Origin: Aquabacter sp. L1I39
Lineage (GTDB): Bacteria; Pseudomonadota; Alphaproteobacteria; Rhizobiales; Xanthobacteraceae
Direction: 5' to 3'
Assembly (NCBI RefSeq): GCF_017742835.1
Contig: NZ_CP072392.1
Span: 2,974,387 to 3,038,386 of the forward strand
Length of the DNA stretch: 64,000 nt
Part shown: one piece after another, positions 24,406 to 34,583 of the stretch
How the letters are laid out: each line of letters opens with the position of its first letter
Numbering within the stretch: the stretch's first letter is position 1
Notes under the pieces: model-generated
What the model was told of the DNA's origin: nothing
The model's database searches: none
The model's input: the letters and a program-made list of their open reading frames with translations, nothing else
Position numbers and translations under genes: made by a program

Positions 24406-27174
24406 TTGGAACCAAAGCAGGCTTTCGCGCTTGATCCCTCTTCAGGTGCCGCGTCTCCCCTGCCCGACAGCCGCGCGGTGTCCCCCTCCGCCGGTCCCGC
24501 CACATGGCATGACATGGCCCATGGGGAGGCCTTGTCCCGGCTTGGCAGTGGCCCGGAAGGCCTGTCAGCGGCGGAAGCGGCGGCGCGCCTCGCCCGCTCC
24601 GGGCCGAACCGTCTGCCGGCCCCCCGCCGCCGGGGGCCGTTGCGGCGCTTTCTCTCCCAGTTCAACAATGCGCTGATCTATTTCCTGCTCGCCTCGGCCG
24701 TGGCCGCCGCCGTGCTGGGCCATGGGGTGGATGCGGCCGTCATTCTGGCGGTGGTGACTGCGAATGCGGTCATCGGCTTCATCCAGGAAGGGCGGGCGGA
24801 GCGGGCGCTGGATGCCATCCGCACCCTCATCTCGCCCCGTGCCGTAGTGCTGCGGGCGGGCACGCGCGCGACCATCGCAGTGGCGGACCTTGTGCCCGGC
24901 GACGTGGTGCTGCTGGAGGCGGGCGACCGGGTGCCGGCGGACCTGCGGCTGGTCCGCGCCCATGCCTTGCGCATCGACGAATCCATGCTCACCGGCGAGG
25001 CGGTGGCGGCGGAAAAGCATGTGGGCCGCGTGGCGCCCTCCGCGCCCCTGGCGGAGCGCAGCTCCATGGCCTTTTCCGGCACCTTGGTGGCGACGGGCAC
25101 CGGCATGGGCGTCGCGGTCGCCACCGGCACGGCGACGCAGATCGGCCAGATCAGCACGTTGATCGCCGAGGTGGCGCCAAACACCACGCCGCTCCTGCGG
25201 CAGATCGACCGCTTCGGCCGCCAGTTCACGCTGGTTGCCCTGGTCGCTGCACTGGCGCTGTTCGCGCTCGCCACACTCTGGCGGGGCTATGGCTGGGACG
25301 AGGCGCTCATGGCGGTGGTGGCGCTGGCCGTTGGGGCGATCCCCGAGGGTCTGCCGGCGGTCATCACCATCACGCTGGCCATCGGCGTGAAGCGCATGGC
25401 GCGCCGCAAGGCGGTGGTGCGTCAATTGCCGGCGGTGGAGACGCTGGGCGCCACCTCCATCATTTGCTCCGACAAGACCGGCACGCTCACCCGCAATGAG
25501 ATGACCGCCCGACGCATCGTCACTGCCGGCCATCTCATGGCGGTGTCGGGGGAGGGCTATGGCCCGGTCGGGCTTTTTACCACGCAGGACGGCACCGACG
25601 ACGTGGCGGCGCTGGAGGCGGCGCAGGGTCTGGTGCGGTGCGGCCTCCTGTGCAACGACGCCCGGCTGGAAGAGCGCGGCGAGGGCTGGGGCGTGATCGG
25701 CGATCCCATGGAGGGAGCGCTGGTGGCGCTCGCCGCCAAGGCGGGGCTCGATGCCGAGCATTTGCGCGCCGAATGGCCACGCCGGGACGAGATCCCCTTC
25801 GATGCCCGCCATCGCACCATGGCCACCCGCCACGATACGCCCGACGGCGGCGCCGTGATCTTCGTGAAGGGCGCGCCCGAGCGCCTCTTGTCCCTGTGCA
25901 CCCGGGAGGCACGGCCGGATGGCCCCGCGCCCCTCGACCATGAACGCTGGGCCGCTGCCCTCCACGAGGCGGCGCGGGCGGGGGAGCGGGTGCTGGGCTT
26001 TGCGCTGAAGCCCTCCACCGGCATGGGCGCCCTCGGCCCGGACGACCTGAAGGACGGCCTCGTCTTTCTCGGCCTGGTGAGCTTCATCGATCCGCCGCGC
26101 CCGGAGGCGGTGGCCGCCATCGCCCAATGCCGCTCGGCCGGCGTCGCGGTGAAGATGATCACCGGCGACCACGGCGCCACCGCCGGCGCCATCGCCCGGC
26201 AACTGGGCCTGACGGACAATCCGGAGGTGATGACGGGGGCCGATCTCGACCGCACGTCCGATGTGGACCTGCCCGCTTTGGCGCTGCGGGCGGACGTCTT
26301 CGCCCGCACCAGCCCGGAGCACAAGCTGCGCCTGGTGCGGGCGCTGCAATCCACCAAGGCGGTGGTGGCCATGACCGGCGACGGGGTGAACGATGCCCCC
26401 GCCTTGAAGCAGGCGGACGTGGGCATCGCCATGGGCCACAAGGGCACCGAGGCAGCCAAGGAGGCCGCCGACATGGTGCTGCTGGACGACAATTTCGCCT
26501 CCATCGTCGCGGCGGTGAAGGAGGGGCGCACGGTCTATGACAATGTCCGCAAGGTCATCGCCTGGACCATGCCCACCAATGGCGGCGAGGTGGTTGCGGT
26601 GGTGGCGGCACTGCTCATGGGCTTCGTCATGCCCATGAGCGCGGTGCAGATCCTCTGGATCAACCTCGTCACCTCGGTGACGCTGGGCCTCGTGCTGGCC
26701 TTCGAGCCCGCCGAGCCCGGTGTCATGGCCCGCGCCCCGCGCCCGAGCCATGCCCCGCTGCTCTCGCCCTTCATGGTCTGGCGCATCCTCTTCGTGTCGG
26801 TCCTGTTCACGGCCGGGGTGCTGGGCCTCTTCTTCCATGCACGGGGACGCGGAGACGATCTCCAAACCGCTCGCACCCTTGTGGTCAACCTCTTGGTGGT
26901 CTTCGAGATTTTCTATCTGTTCAATGTCCGCTACCTTGGCTCCGGCTCGCTCACCTGGCAGGGCGCGCTGGGCACGCCAGCGGTGCTGCTGGCGGTGGCG
27001 GGGGTGATCGGGGCGCAGCTCGCCTTCACCTATCTCCCGCCGTTGCAGGCGGTGTTCGACACCCGCCCCGTGAGCCTTTCGGATGGCGTTCTCATTCTCG
27101 TCGCGGGAGGGGTGCTGATGGGGGTGCTGGAGATCGAAAAAGCCATTTTGCGCCGCCTGGGGCTTGCGCCCTGA
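24406..27174 (+). CDS. P-type cation-transporting ATPase (P2A, Ca2+-ATPase-like)
   Basis: A ~922-residue P2-type ATPase. It has the cation ATPase N-terminal domain (LSAAEAAARLARSGPNRLP), actuator loop DESMLTGEAV, M4 motif AIPEGLPAVI typical of Ca2+ pumps, phosphorylation site SDKTGTLT, nucleotide-binding KGAPERLL, and hinge TGDGVNDAPALKQADVGIAMG. The C-terminal domain has about four to six membrane segments. No upstream ATG fits; a TTG at 24406 with AGAGGA 6 bases upstream is the best start, although ATG at 24511 would be a shorter alternative. Ion specificity (Ca2+, Mn2+ or Mg2+) is inferred only from PEGLP. It is followed closely by a universal stress protein gene. Confidence 0.85.
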   Translation: MEPKQAFALDPSSGAASPLPDSRAVSPSAGPATWHDMAHGEALSRLGSGPEGLSAAEAAARLARSGPNRLPAPRRRGPLRRFLSQFNNALIYFLLASAVAAAVLGHGVDAAVILAVVTANAVIGFIQEGRAERALDAIRTLISPRAVVLRAGTRATIAVADLVPGDVVLLEAGDRVPADLRLVRAHALRIDESMLTGEAVAAEKHVGRVAPSAPLAERSSMAFSGTLVATGTGMGVAVATGTATQIGQISTLIAEVAPNTTPLLRQIDRFGRQFTLVALVAALALFALATLWRGYGWDEALMAVVALAVGAIPEGLPAVITITLAIGVKRMARRKAVVRQLPAVETLGATSIICSDKTGTLTRNEMTARRIVTAGHLMAVSGEGYGPVGLFTTQDGTDDVAALEAAQGLVRCGLLCNDARLEERGEGWGVIGDPMEGALVALAAKAGLDAEHLRAEWPRRDEIPFDARHRTMATRHDTPDGGAVIFVKGAPERLLSLCTREARPDGPAPLDHERWAAALHEAARAGERVLGFALKPSTGMGALGPDDLKDGLVFLGLVSFIDPPRPEAVAAIAQCRSAGVAVKMITGDHGATAGAIARQLGLTDNPEVMTGADLDRTSDVDLPALALRADVFARTSPEHKLRLVRALQSTKAVVAMTGDGVNDAPALKQADVGIAMGHKGTEAAKEAADMVLLDDNFASIVAAVKEGRTVYDNVRKVIAWTMPTNGGEVVAVVAALLMGFVMPMSAVQILWINLVTSVTLGLVLAFEPAEPGVMARAPRPSHAPLLSPFMVWRILFVSVLFTAGVLGLFFHARGRGDDLQTARTLVVNLLVVFEIFYLFNVRYLGSGSLTWQGALGTPAVLLAVAGVIGAQLAFTYLPPLQAVFDTRPVSLSDGVLILVAGGVLMGVLEIEKAILRRLGLAP

Positions 27175-27301
27175 TGGCCACTGCCGGCGCCGGCGCAGGC
27201 CCGGGTGAAGGGAGCTTCGCCGGCGGACTGTCGTCCACAGGAGCGCCGGCCCGCCGCGCACGTCACGGTGCGCTTCCCCCTCCGGATCCGATGGAGACAC
27301 C

Positions 27302-28201
27302 ATGTCCGACCGCCCCGCGCCCGATTTGCCCCGCGGTGTTCCCCACACTCTCCTTTTTGCCACCGATCTGAGCGCCCGCTGCGACCGGGCCTTCGACCGC
27401 GCGGTGGCGCTCGCCGAGGGGTGGCGGGCGGAACTTTTTGCCGTCCATGCGCTTCAGGCCTCCCACGCGGCGGCGGGGGCCGACCTCCCGTCCTGGCGGC
27501 GGGGGCCGGACCCGGTCCAGCGCGCCGCCGACCGCCTGCATCAGGACCAGTTCGATGCCTCCTGGCCGGTCAGCATTGTGGTCGCGGAAGGCGCACCGGT
27601 GGAGGTGATCCTTGAGACCGCCAAGGCGCGGGGTGCCGATCTCATCGTCACCGCCATCTCCCGCGACAACGGCCTGGAGCGGCTGCTTCTGGGCTCCACG
27701 GTGGACCGCCTGCTGAAGGAGGCCACCGTCCCGGTGCTGATCGTGCGCCAGCGGCCCCGCATGCCCTATCGCCGCATCGTGGTGGCGACGGATGTGTCCG
27801 AGGCCTCCCGCCGTGCCCTGCACCGGGCGGTGGACTTTTTCCCGGACCAGCCGCTGCGGGTGTTCCACGCTTATAGCGCCCCCCATTCCGCCCTCGCCGT
27901 GGACCCCGTCACGTATCGGGACGCCTATGGCAAGGCCATCGCCGCCGATCTCGACGCTTTCCTTGCCGCCAGCGGCCTTGGCGCCACGCGCATCCGCGAG
28001 GTGCTGGTGGAGCGGGGCGATCCCTCTGTCCTGATCCCCGATTATCTCCACACCACGGAAGCGGACCTCCTGGTGATGGGCACCAGCCGCAAGGGCCGGC
28101 TGCTCGACCTCCTGGTGGGCAGCACGGCGCGCTCGGTGCTGGAGGGGGTAAGCTGCGACGCCCTCATCGTGCCCGATGTGGAGGAGGTGGCGGCCGCCTA
28201 G
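27302..28201 (+). CDS. Universal stress protein, tandem UspA domains
   Basis: A 299-residue protein with two UspA folds. Domain 1 (residues ~15-150) contains LLFATDLSARCDRAFDRA and GSTVDRLLKEATVPVLIVRQ. Domain 2 (~155-295) contains RRIVVATDVSEASRRAL and ends GTSRKGRLLDLLVGSTARSV, the G-x2-G-x9-G-(S/T) nucleotide-binding signature. It probably binds ATP and helps stress survival. It starts 127 bp after the P-type ATPase gene, and the pair is likely one transcription unit. Confidence 0.9.
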   Translation: MSDRPAPDLPRGVPHTLLFATDLSARCDRAFDRAVALAEGWRAELFAVHALQASHAAAGADLPSWRRGPDPVQRAADRLHQDQFDASWPVSIVVAEGAPVEVILETAKARGADLIVTAISRDNGLERLLLGSTVDRLLKEATVPVLIVRQRPRMPYRRIVVATDVSEASRRALHRAVDFFPDQPLRVFHAYSAPHSALAVDPVTYRDAYGKAIAADLDAFLAASGLGATRIREVLVERGDPSVLIPDYLHTTEADLLVMGTSRKGRLLDLLVGSTARSVLEGVSCDALIVPDVEEVAAA

Positions 28202-28203
28202 AT

Positions 28204-28234
28204 CGCTTCAGAGTTTCATGGAAACACTGAAGCG
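28204..28234. repeat. 31-bp interrupted palindrome after the usp gene
   Basis: Arms CGCTTCAG-a-GTTTC (28204-28217) and GAAAC-a-CTGAAGCG (28221-28234) around an ATG loop. It starts three bases after the usp stop. It resembles dispersed intergenic palindromes of Hyphomicrobiales more than a Rho-independent terminator, since no T-tract follows. Confidence 0.6.
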
Positions 28235-28333
28235 CATTGACCCCTTCTGGTGCGCATTTCCTCCACGCGAACCGGTTGCCACTGCGCTCGGACATGCTCC
28301 AAGGGGTCCCTGCAAAAGCCTGAAACCACAAGT

Positions 28334-28367
28334 GAACAGGCCGCGCGAAGGCGCGAAAGGCCTGTTC
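28334..28367. repeat. Inverted repeat GAACAGGCC/GGCCTGTTC
   Basis: Perfect 9-bp arms (28334-28342 and 28359-28367) separated by 16 bp that themselves contain a GCGCG-rich near-repeat. The function is not apparent. Confidence 0.5.
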
Positions 28368-28628
28368 ATCTGTCGGCATGATCCGCGCCAAGGCCTTGCC
28401 AATGCCGGGTTTTCCTTGTCCCTGGCCACGCCAGCGGACGGGCGCCTTCACCTGCGCTGATGGCTTTCATATCAGGGATTTATTTCCCCTTCTGCCTGAC
28501 GGTGGCTATAGGCGGGTGCGAGCCTTGACGCGCTTCGGTGCGGCGCGGGCTCGCTCAAACCTACGCGTTTTCAAAATGTTAGGCGCAGAGGCGTCATTGA
28601 GCGTCGCTGTGCGCGAACACCGCCCGGT

Positions 28629-28664
28629 CCGGGGCGGGGCGGGAGGAATCCGGCCCCGCCCCGG
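28629..28664. repeat. Very stable GC hairpin upstream of exporter gene
   Basis: Perfect 12-bp stem, CCGGGGCGGGGC (28629-28640) and GCCCCGCCCCGG (28653-28664), with a 12-base loop, ending 111 bp before the EamA-type exporter start. It could be an attenuator or mRNA-stability element of that gene's leader. There is no T-tract. Confidence 0.5.
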
Positions 28665-28775
28665 GCTGCGACCGAAAAACAGGAGAGCGCGGCCCGATCG
28701 CGCTCCCACGTCCGGAGCAGGCAAGCCGCCGCTGCGCCGGATATCCCGCGCTTCGGTGCGGGGGGAGGCCGGGCG

Positions 28776-29723
28776 GTGGATGGTTCCATGTCTGTGCCCG
28801 CACCCAAGTCTGTCGCTCCCGCGTCCGCCGGTTCCTCCGTTCCCCTCGGCCTGCTGCTCGGTTTCATCGGCGTCTGCCTGTTCGGCGTCACCGTGCCGGC
28901 CACGCGCTATGCGGTGCATTGGCTGGACCCGGCCTTTCTCACTTTCGCGCGGGCAACGCTCGCAGGGGTGCTGGGCGTTGCCATCCTGGTGATGCGTGGC
29001 GCCCGCTGGCCGCACACCCGGGGCGCGCGCATGCGGGACATCGTGGTGGTGGCGGGGTGCCTCGTCTTCGGCTTTCCGCTGCTCATGGCCTATGGCAGCC
29101 TCACCGTGCCGTCCTCCCATGCGGGGGTGGTTCTGGCCATCCTGCCGCTGATGACGACGCTCGGCGCCATGCTGGTGGCGGGCGAGCGGCCCACCCTCAC
29201 CTTCCTCGCCATCAGCGCGCTGGGCTGCGGGCTGGTCATGGCCTTCGCCTTCCGCAATGGCGCGGCGGGGAGCCTCGGGGCGGGCGACAGCCTGCTGGCG
29301 CTGGCCGCCATCATCTGCGCCTTCGGCTATGCGGTGTCCGGGCGCCTCTCCCGCCACATGCCCGGCTGGGAGGTGATCTGCTGGGTGGTGGCGGTGTCGC
29401 TGGTGGTGACCGTGCCCGGCATGTTCCTCACCGCGCCCTATGGCCATTTCGATGCGGTGCCCCTCTCAGCCTGGGTGGCGCTCATCTATGTGGGGGCGGT
29501 CAGCCAGTTCTTCGCCTTCTTCTTCTGGAACAAGGGGATGGCGCTCGGCGGCATCGCCCGCGTCGGGCAGGTGCAGCTGATGCAGACCTTCCTGATCGTG
29601 GTCTTCTCCTGGCCCATCAATGGCGAGGCGCCGGACTTGGAGACTTATCTCTTCATGGGTCTCGTCATCGCCGTGGTGGCGCTCGGCCAGAAGGCCAAGG
29701 TGAAGGGCACGGCGCCGGGATGA
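28776..29723 (+). CDS. DMT-superfamily (EamA) transporter
   Basis: A 315-residue membrane protein with ten predicted helices in two EamA repeats (LLLGFIGVCLFGVTVPATRYA for the first, LLALAAIICAFGYAVSG for the second). Family members export metabolites such as amino acids; the substrate here is unknown. GTG at 28776 has GAGG 7 bases upstream; ATG at 28788 (MSVPAPKS) is a possible alternative. It is monocistronic, ending 32 bp before the convergent hisS stop. Confidence 0.88.
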   Translation: MDGSMSVPAPKSVAPASAGSSVPLGLLLGFIGVCLFGVTVPATRYAVHWLDPAFLTFARATLAGVLGVAILVMRGARWPHTRGARMRDIVVVAGCLVFGFPLLMAYGSLTVPSSHAGVVLAILPLMTTLGAMLVAGERPTLTFLAISALGCGLVMAFAFRNGAAGSLGAGDSLLALAAIICAFGYAVSGRLSRHMPGWEVICWVVAVSLVVTVPGMFLTAPYGHFDAVPLSAWVALIYVGAVSQFFAFFFWNKGMALGGIARVGQVQLMQTFLIVVFSWPINGEAPDLETYLFMGLVIAVVALGQKAKVKGTAPG

Positions 29724-29755
29724 GGGGAGGCGGCCGGGGGCCGCCTGGCCCTTTC

Positions 29756-31345
29756 TCAGTCGTCGAGGCCGAGGGTGGGGGCCGCCCGGCGTTCCAGGAT
29801 GCCACGAATAGCGTCCACCAGCTCGCTTTCCTTCACCGCGAACTGGGCGGGGCGGGCGGCGCGGTATTCGGCATTGTCGGCGATGGAGGCGGCGATCTTG
29901 GCGCCCTCCACCAGATCCTTGATCTGGACCTCGCCGGCCTCCTTCTCGTTGGAACCCTGGATGACCACCGCCGGGGCGCCGCGCCGGTCGGCATATTTCA
30001 TCTGCGCCTTCATGCCGGCGCCGCCCAGATACATTTCCGCGCGGATGCCGTTGGCGCGCAGGTCCGACACCATCTTCATATAGTCGGCGATGCGGGCGGG
30101 CTCCTTGTCCATGGCGAGCACCACCACGGGGCCGACCTCGGCGTCGGTGTCCAGCTTGCCGAGATGCGCGAGGGCGTGCAGCAGGCGGGAGACGCCGATG
30201 GAAAAGCCCGTGGCCGGCACCGGCTCGCCCCGGAAGCGTGCCACCAGTCCGTCATACCGTCCGCCGCCGGCCACTGAGCCGAAGCGCACGGGGCGGCCGT
30301 CCTCGTCCTTCACCTGGAAGGTCAGTTCGGCCTCATAGACCGGGCCGGTATAATATTCGAGGCCGCGGACGACCGAGGGGTCGATGAGGATGCGTTTGGT
30401 GCCGTACCCTGAGGCATGCGTCAGGGACGCGATCAACTCAAGTTCGTTGATCCCCTCCTCGCAGAGTGGGTGGTCGCCAAAGTGGGCACGCAGTTTCTCG
30501 ATCGTGGCTCTGTTTGTGATGTAAACGTTGTCTGTCCCGTCGATCTTTACAGAGTCTAGTTTCTCCCAGGCCGGCATAGTGCCGTCGTCTTCGGTGACGC
30601 CAGCAACTGAGCTACAGAATGTCAGAACCTGGTGGATCGCGTTGTCATCCAGCCCCGCCCCCTTGGTGAAGTCGCCCGACGGATCGAGCCGGCCCTTGCC
30701 CAGGAGGTCGCGCACGCCGTCGATGCCGATCTTGTCCAGCTTGTCGATGGCCCGCAGCACGGTCAGCCGCCGTCCGGCATTCTCCGCCCCGCCGAGGCCG
30801 ATGGCCTCCAGCACGCCGTCCAGGACCTTGCGGTTGTTGACCTTGATCACATAGTCGCCGCGCGCGATGCCCACCGCCTCCAGCGTGTCGGCGGCCATCA
30901 TGCAGATCTCCGCGTCGGCGGCGACGGAGGGGGCGCCCACCGTGTCGGCATCGAACTGCATGAACTGGCGGAAGCGGCCGGGGCCGGGCTTCTCGTTGCG
31001 GAACACATAGCCCGAGCGATAGGAGCGATAGGGCTTGGGCAGGCGCTCGAAATGCTCGGCCACGTGGCGCGCCAGCGGCGCGGTGAGGTCATAGCGCAGC
31101 GAAAGCCACTGCTCGTCATCGTCCTGGAACGAGAACACGCCCTCATTGGGCCGGTCCTGGTCGGGCAGGAACTTGCCGAGCGCGTCGGTATATTCGATGG
31201 CCGGGGTCTCCAGCGCCTCGAAGCCATAGAGCTCATAGACGGCGCGGATCTTCTCCAGCATGGCGCGGGTGGCCGAAAGCTCGGCGCCGTGGCGGTCCAC
31301 GAGACCGCGCGGGAGACGTGCCTTGGGTTTGGTGTCGCTGGCCAT
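29756..31345 (-). CDS. hisS: Histidyl-tRNA synthetase
   Basis: A 529-residue class II synthetase. Motif 1 is near residues 60-90 ([20 protein letters not shown]). Motif 2 is [17 protein letters not shown] near residue 117. The histidine-specific motif is [12 protein letters not shown] near residue 330, and motif 3 is [13 protein letters not shown]. It is longer than E. coli HisRS (424) and of the divergent alphaproteobacterial type. The segment encoding residues ~233-317 (30395-30645) uses codons rare elsewhere in the window (AGA, CTA, GTA, ACA, TCT, TCA), suggesting a recombined or recently acquired patch; the frame stays open. Confidence 0.95.
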   Translation of the reverse strand: MASDTKPKARLPRGLVDRHGAELSATRAMLEKIRAVYELYGFEALETPAIEYTDALGKFLPDQDRPNEGVFSFQDDDEQWLSLRYDLTAPLARHVAEHFERLPKPYRSYRSGYVFRNEKPGPGRFRQFMQFDADTVGAPSVAADAEICMMAADTLEAVGIARGDYVIKVNNRKVLDGVLEAIGLGGAENAGRRLTVLRAIDKLDKIGIDGVRDLLGKGRLDPSGDFTKGAGLDDNAIHQVLTFCSSVAGVTEDDGTMPAWEKLDSVKIDGTDNVYITNRATIEKLRAHFGDHPLCEEGINELELIASLTHASGYGTKRILIDPSVVRGLEYYTGPVYEAELTFQVKDEDGRPVRFGSVAGGGRYDGLVARFRGEPVPATGFSIGVSRLLHALAHLGKLDTDAEVGPVVVLAMDKEPARIADYMKMVSDLRANGIRAEMYLGGAGMKAQMKYADRRGAPAVVIQGSNEKEAGEVQIKDLVEGAKIAASIADNAEYRAARPAQFAVKESELVDAIRGILERRAAPTLGLDD

Positions 31346-31809
31346 GGGAGAACTCTTCAGGAAAAGCGCGCGGGCATACCGCGCCCGCGCACGAAAAAGG
31401 GTTGGCGCGTCTTAGAGGACGATGGCCTCAGCGGCAAGTTTGGGGCGGGGAAGGCCCGTGCGGGCATCGGGAAAAAACGGCGTGCCGAGCGGACCTCAAA
31501 GGCCCGCGCCGAGGGTGGGGGACGTCGGCTGCGGTCCCGCTTCCGCCCGGCACGCATGCTTTTCTGCCACGCCCTGGCTGGCGCCAAACTGATCCGGATC
31601 AAAGCGCCCGGACGCGATGACGCAAAAATTGGCAACGCACGCCAAAGGCCCCCTTCCGCTCCGGTGGGGCCACACCCACATGAGCCACAGCGGCGGCGCA
31701 CGTGATCCCTCACGGCGCACCTTCGCTGCGGCGGCCGGGAACCGGCGCCGCATCCCAACGTCGTCCCGTGCTCAATGGAGGCGGGACTGGCGGCGAGGAG
31801 GAGAACAGA
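31346..31809. other. Divergent intergenic region hisS/clpB
   Basis: A 464-bp stretch without a convincing gene. It carries the hisS promoter (minus) and the clpB leader (plus), with a candidate heat-shock promoter at 31653-31681 annotated separately. No other structure stands out. Confidence 0.5.
31653..31681 (+). promoter_or_regulatory. Candidate RpoH promoter of clpB
   Basis: CTTCCG (31653-31658), preceded by a C-run, and CCCACAT (31675-31681) are separated by 16 bp. The same -10 box and spacing occur at the hsp20 promoter (62073-62101). The -35 match is only partial, so the call is tentative. The predicted leader would be about 120 nt. Confidence 0.35.
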
Positions 31810-34443
31810 ATGAATTTTGAAATCTATACCGAGCGCGCCCGCGGCTTCGTCCAGTCGGCCCAGTCGCTCGCCGTGCGCGAAGGCAACCAGCAGTTCGTGC
31901 CCGAGCATCTGCTAAAGGTGCTGCTCGACGACCCCGAAGGCCTGTGCTCGGGCCTCATCCAGCGCGCCGGTGGCAACCCCACCCAGGTCCGCGCGGAAGT
32001 GGAAGCCGCGCTCAAGAAGCTGCCCAAGGTGCAGGGCGGCACGGGGCAGGTCTATCTCAGCCAGCCGCTCGCCCGCGTGTTCGAGGCCGCCGAACAGGCC
32101 GCCAAGAAGGCCGGCGATGGCTATGTCACGGTGGAGCGCCTGCTGCTCGCCCTCGCCATCGAGAAGGAGAGCGAGGCGGGCAAGATTTTGGCGCGCGCTG
32201 GCGTGACCCCGCAGAATCTCAACACCGCCATCGAGGCGCTGCGCAAGGGCCGCACCGCGGACACCCCCACCGCGGAAAACGCCTATGACGCCCTGAAAAA
32301 GTATGCCCGCGACCTGACCCAGGCGGCGCGCGACGGCAAGCTCGACCCGGTCATCGGCCGTGACGAGGAGATCCGGCGCACCATCCAGGTGCTGGCGCGG
32401 CGCACCAAGAACAATCCCGTGCTCATCGGCGAGCCCGGCGTCGGCAAGACCGCCATCGTGGAGGGTCTCGCCCGCCGCATCGTGGATGGCGACGTGCCGG
32501 AGAGCCTGAAGAATAAGAGCCTTCTGGCGCTCGACATGGGCTCGCTCATCGCCGGCGCGAAGTATCGCGGCGAGTTCGAGGAGCGGCTGAAGTCCATCCT
32601 TTCGGAAGTCGAGGCGGCCGAGGGCGGCATCATCCTGTTCATCGACGAGATGCACACGCTGGTGGGCGCCGGCAAGACCGATGGCGCCATGGATGCGTCC
32701 AACCTGCTCAAGCCCGCTTTGGCGCGCGGCGAGCTGCACTGCGTCGGCGCCACCACGCTCGACGAGTATCGCAAGCATGTGGAGAAGGACGCGGCTCTGG
32801 CCCGTCGTTTCCAGCCCGTCTTCGTCTCCGAGCCCACGGTGGAGGACACGGTCTCCATCCTGCGCGGCCTGAAGGAGAAGTATGAGCTGCATCACGGCGT
32901 GCGCATCACCGATAGCGCGCTGGTGGCGGCGGCGACCCTCTCCAACCGCTACATCACCGACCGTTTCCTGCCCGATAAGGCCATCGACCTGGTGGACGAG
33001 GCGGCGTCCCGCCTGCGCATGCAGGTGGACAGCAAGCCGGAGGCCCTCGACAATCTCGACCGCGAGATCGTGCGGCTGAAGATCGAGCAGGAGGCCCTGA
33101 AGAAGGAGACCGACGTCGCCTCCAAGGACCGCCTGAAGAAGCTCGAAAAGGAGCTGGCGGAGCTGGAGGAGCGCGCGGCCGTGCTCACCTCCAACTGGAA
33201 GGCGGAGAAGGAGAAGCTCTCCGAGGCCACCACGCTGAAGGCCAAGCTCGACCAGGCCCGCGCCGACCTGACCATCGCGCAGCGCCAGGGCGAGTACCAG
33301 AAGGCGGGCGAATTGACCTATTCGGTCATCCCCGAGCTGGAGCGGCGTCTCGCCGAGATCGAGGCCACCGGCAATTCCGGCACGGCCCAGGAAGCCGTCA
33401 CTCCCGATCACATCGCGGGCGTCGTCTCGCGCTGGACCGGCGTGCCGGTGGACAAGATGCTGGAGGGCGAGCGCGAGAAGCTGCTCAAGATGGAGCTGGA
33501 GCTGGCCAAGCGCGTCATCGGCCAGAACGAGGCGGTCACCGCCGTCTCCACCGCCGTGCGGCGCGCGCGGGCGGGCCTGCAGGATCCGAACCGTCCCATC
33601 GGCTCGTTCCTGTTCCTCGGCCCGACCGGCGTCGGCAAGACCGAGCTGACCAAGGCGCTCGCCGAATATCTGTTCGACGACGAGACCGCCATGGTGCGCA
33701 TCGACATGTCCGAATACATGGAGAAGCACTCGGTGAGCCGGCTCATCGGCGCCCCTCCCGGCTATGTGGGCTATGACGAGGGCGGTGCGCTCACCGAAGC
33801 CGTGCGGCGCCGGCCCTATCAGGTGGTGCTGTTCGACGAGGTGGAGAAGGCCCATCCGGACGTCTTCAACGTGCTGCTCCAGGTGCTCGATGACGGGCGC
33901 CTGACCGACGGCCAGGGACGCACGGTGGACTTCCGCAACGTGCTGATCATCATGACCTCGAATCTGGGCGCCGAGTTCCTCGCCGATCCCCGCCAGCCGG
34001 TGGGCTTCGGCCTGCCCGGCCACGAGACCGAGAAGGTGGTGTCGGACGACGAGGCCTATGAGCTGGTGATGGGGGCCGTGCGGCGTCACTTCCGCCCGGA
34101 ATTCATCAACCGGATCGACGAGATCGTCATGTTCCACCGGCTGAAGCGCGAGCAGATGGGCGCCATCGTGGATGTGCAGCTCAAGCGCCTCGCCAAGCTC
34201 CTGGAGGATCGCAAGATCGTCCTGGACCTCACCCCGGAGGCGCGGACCTTCCTCGCCGACAAGGGCTACGACCCGGCCTATGGCGCCCGCCCGCTGAAGC
34301 GGACGATCCAGAAGCTGGTGCAGGACCCGCTGGCCGAGAAGATCCTCGGCGGCGAGATCCTGGACGGCGCCCGGGTGAAGGTGGGCGTCGAAGGCGGTCA
34401 CCTGACCTTCGCCCCCGAGGCGCCGGTCAGCCAGGCGGCCTGA
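31810..34443 (+). CDS. clpB: ATP-dependent disaggregase ClpB (Hsp100)
   Basis: An 877-residue Hsp100 chaperone that dissolves protein aggregates with DnaK. The order is Clp N-domain (residues 1-145), NBD1 with Walker A GEPGVGKT and Walker [12 protein letters not shown]-domain coiled coil (~400-520, rich in K/E/L), and NBD2 with Walker A GPTGVGKT and [12 protein letters not shown]. The C-terminus is the D2-small domain ([18 protein letters not shown]). The length matches the family. The ATG at 31810 follows a [13 protein letters not shown] site. It ends at a strong terminator. A possible RpoH promoter is at 31653-31681. Confidence 0.97.
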   Translation: MNFEIYTERARGFVQSAQSLAVREGNQQFVPEHLLKVLLDDPEGLCSGLIQRAGGNPTQVRAEVEAALKKLPKVQGGTGQVYLSQPLARVFEAAEQAAKKAGDGYVTVERLLLALAIEKESEAGKILARAGVTPQNLNTAIEALRKGRTADTPTAENAYDALKKYARDLTQAARDGKLDPVIGRDEEIRRTIQVLARRTKNNPVLIGEPGVGKTAIVEGLARRIVDGDVPESLKNKSLLALDMGSLIAGAKYRGEFEERLKSILSEVEAAEGGIILFIDEMHTLVGAGKTDGAMDASNLLKPALARGELHCVGATTLDEYRKHVEKDAALARRFQPVFVSEPTVEDTVSILRGLKEKYELHHGVRITDSALVAAATLSNRYITDRFLPDKAIDLVDEAASRLRMQVDSKPEALDNLDREIVRLKIEQEALKKETDVASKDRLKKLEKELAELEERAAVLTSNWKAEKEKLSEATTLKAKLDQARADLTIAQRQGEYQKAGELTYSVIPELERRLAEIEATGNSGTAQEAVTPDHIAGVVSRWTGVPVDKMLEGEREKLLKMELELAKRVIGQNEAVTAVSTAVRRARAGLQDPNRPIGSFLFLGPTGVGKTELTKALAEYLFDDETAMVRIDMSEYMEKHSVSRLIGAPPGYVGYDEGGALTEAVRRRPYQVVLFDEVEKAHPDVFNVLLQVLDDGRLTDGQGRTVDFRNVLIIMTSNLGAEFLADPRQPVGFGLPGHETEKVVSDDEAYELVMGAVRRHFRPEFINRIDEIVMFHRLKREQMGAIVDVQLKRLAKLLEDRKIVLDLTPEARTFLADKGYDPAYGARPLKRTIQKLVQDPLAEKILGGEILDGARVKVGVEGGHLTFAPEAPVSQAA

Positions 34444-34468
34444 GGCTTCAGTCTCTTCGCGAAAAATG

Positions 34469-34502
34469 GGGCGGGTGCGGCTGGGCCGCGCCCGCCCTTT
34501 TT
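34469..34502 (+). terminator. Rho-independent terminator of clpB
   Basis: Stem GGGCGGG-t-GCGGC (34469-34481) with GCCGC-g-CCCGCCC (34485-34497), loop TGG, then five T residues. It lies 25 bp after the clpB stop. Confidence 0.9.
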
Positions 34503-34583
34503 GTTGCGCGCCTGTCGGCTTCCGGCCAATGCGGCGCGGAAGGGACGGTGGGAGGGCGCAGGAAAGATCGGCCCCACCATCAC

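Larger units (their letters stand above)
28202..28775. other. 574-bp intergenic region rich in hairpins
   Basis: No gene is convincing here. It holds a 31-bp palindrome (28204-28234), a 9-bp-arm hairpin (28334-28367), a 7-bp-arm hairpin (GCGAGCC at 28518-28524, GGCTCGC at 28548-28554) and a very stable 12-bp hairpin (28629-28664), each spaced by about 100 bp. The promoter of the exporter gene must lie within. Confidence 0.55.

Noticed and set aside
24565..27363. A 932-codon open frame antisense to the P-type ATPase
   Set aside because: It is a GC-rich shadow of the ATPase gene: His/Arg/Gln-rich composition, no domains, and the opposite strand encodes a clear P-type ATPase.
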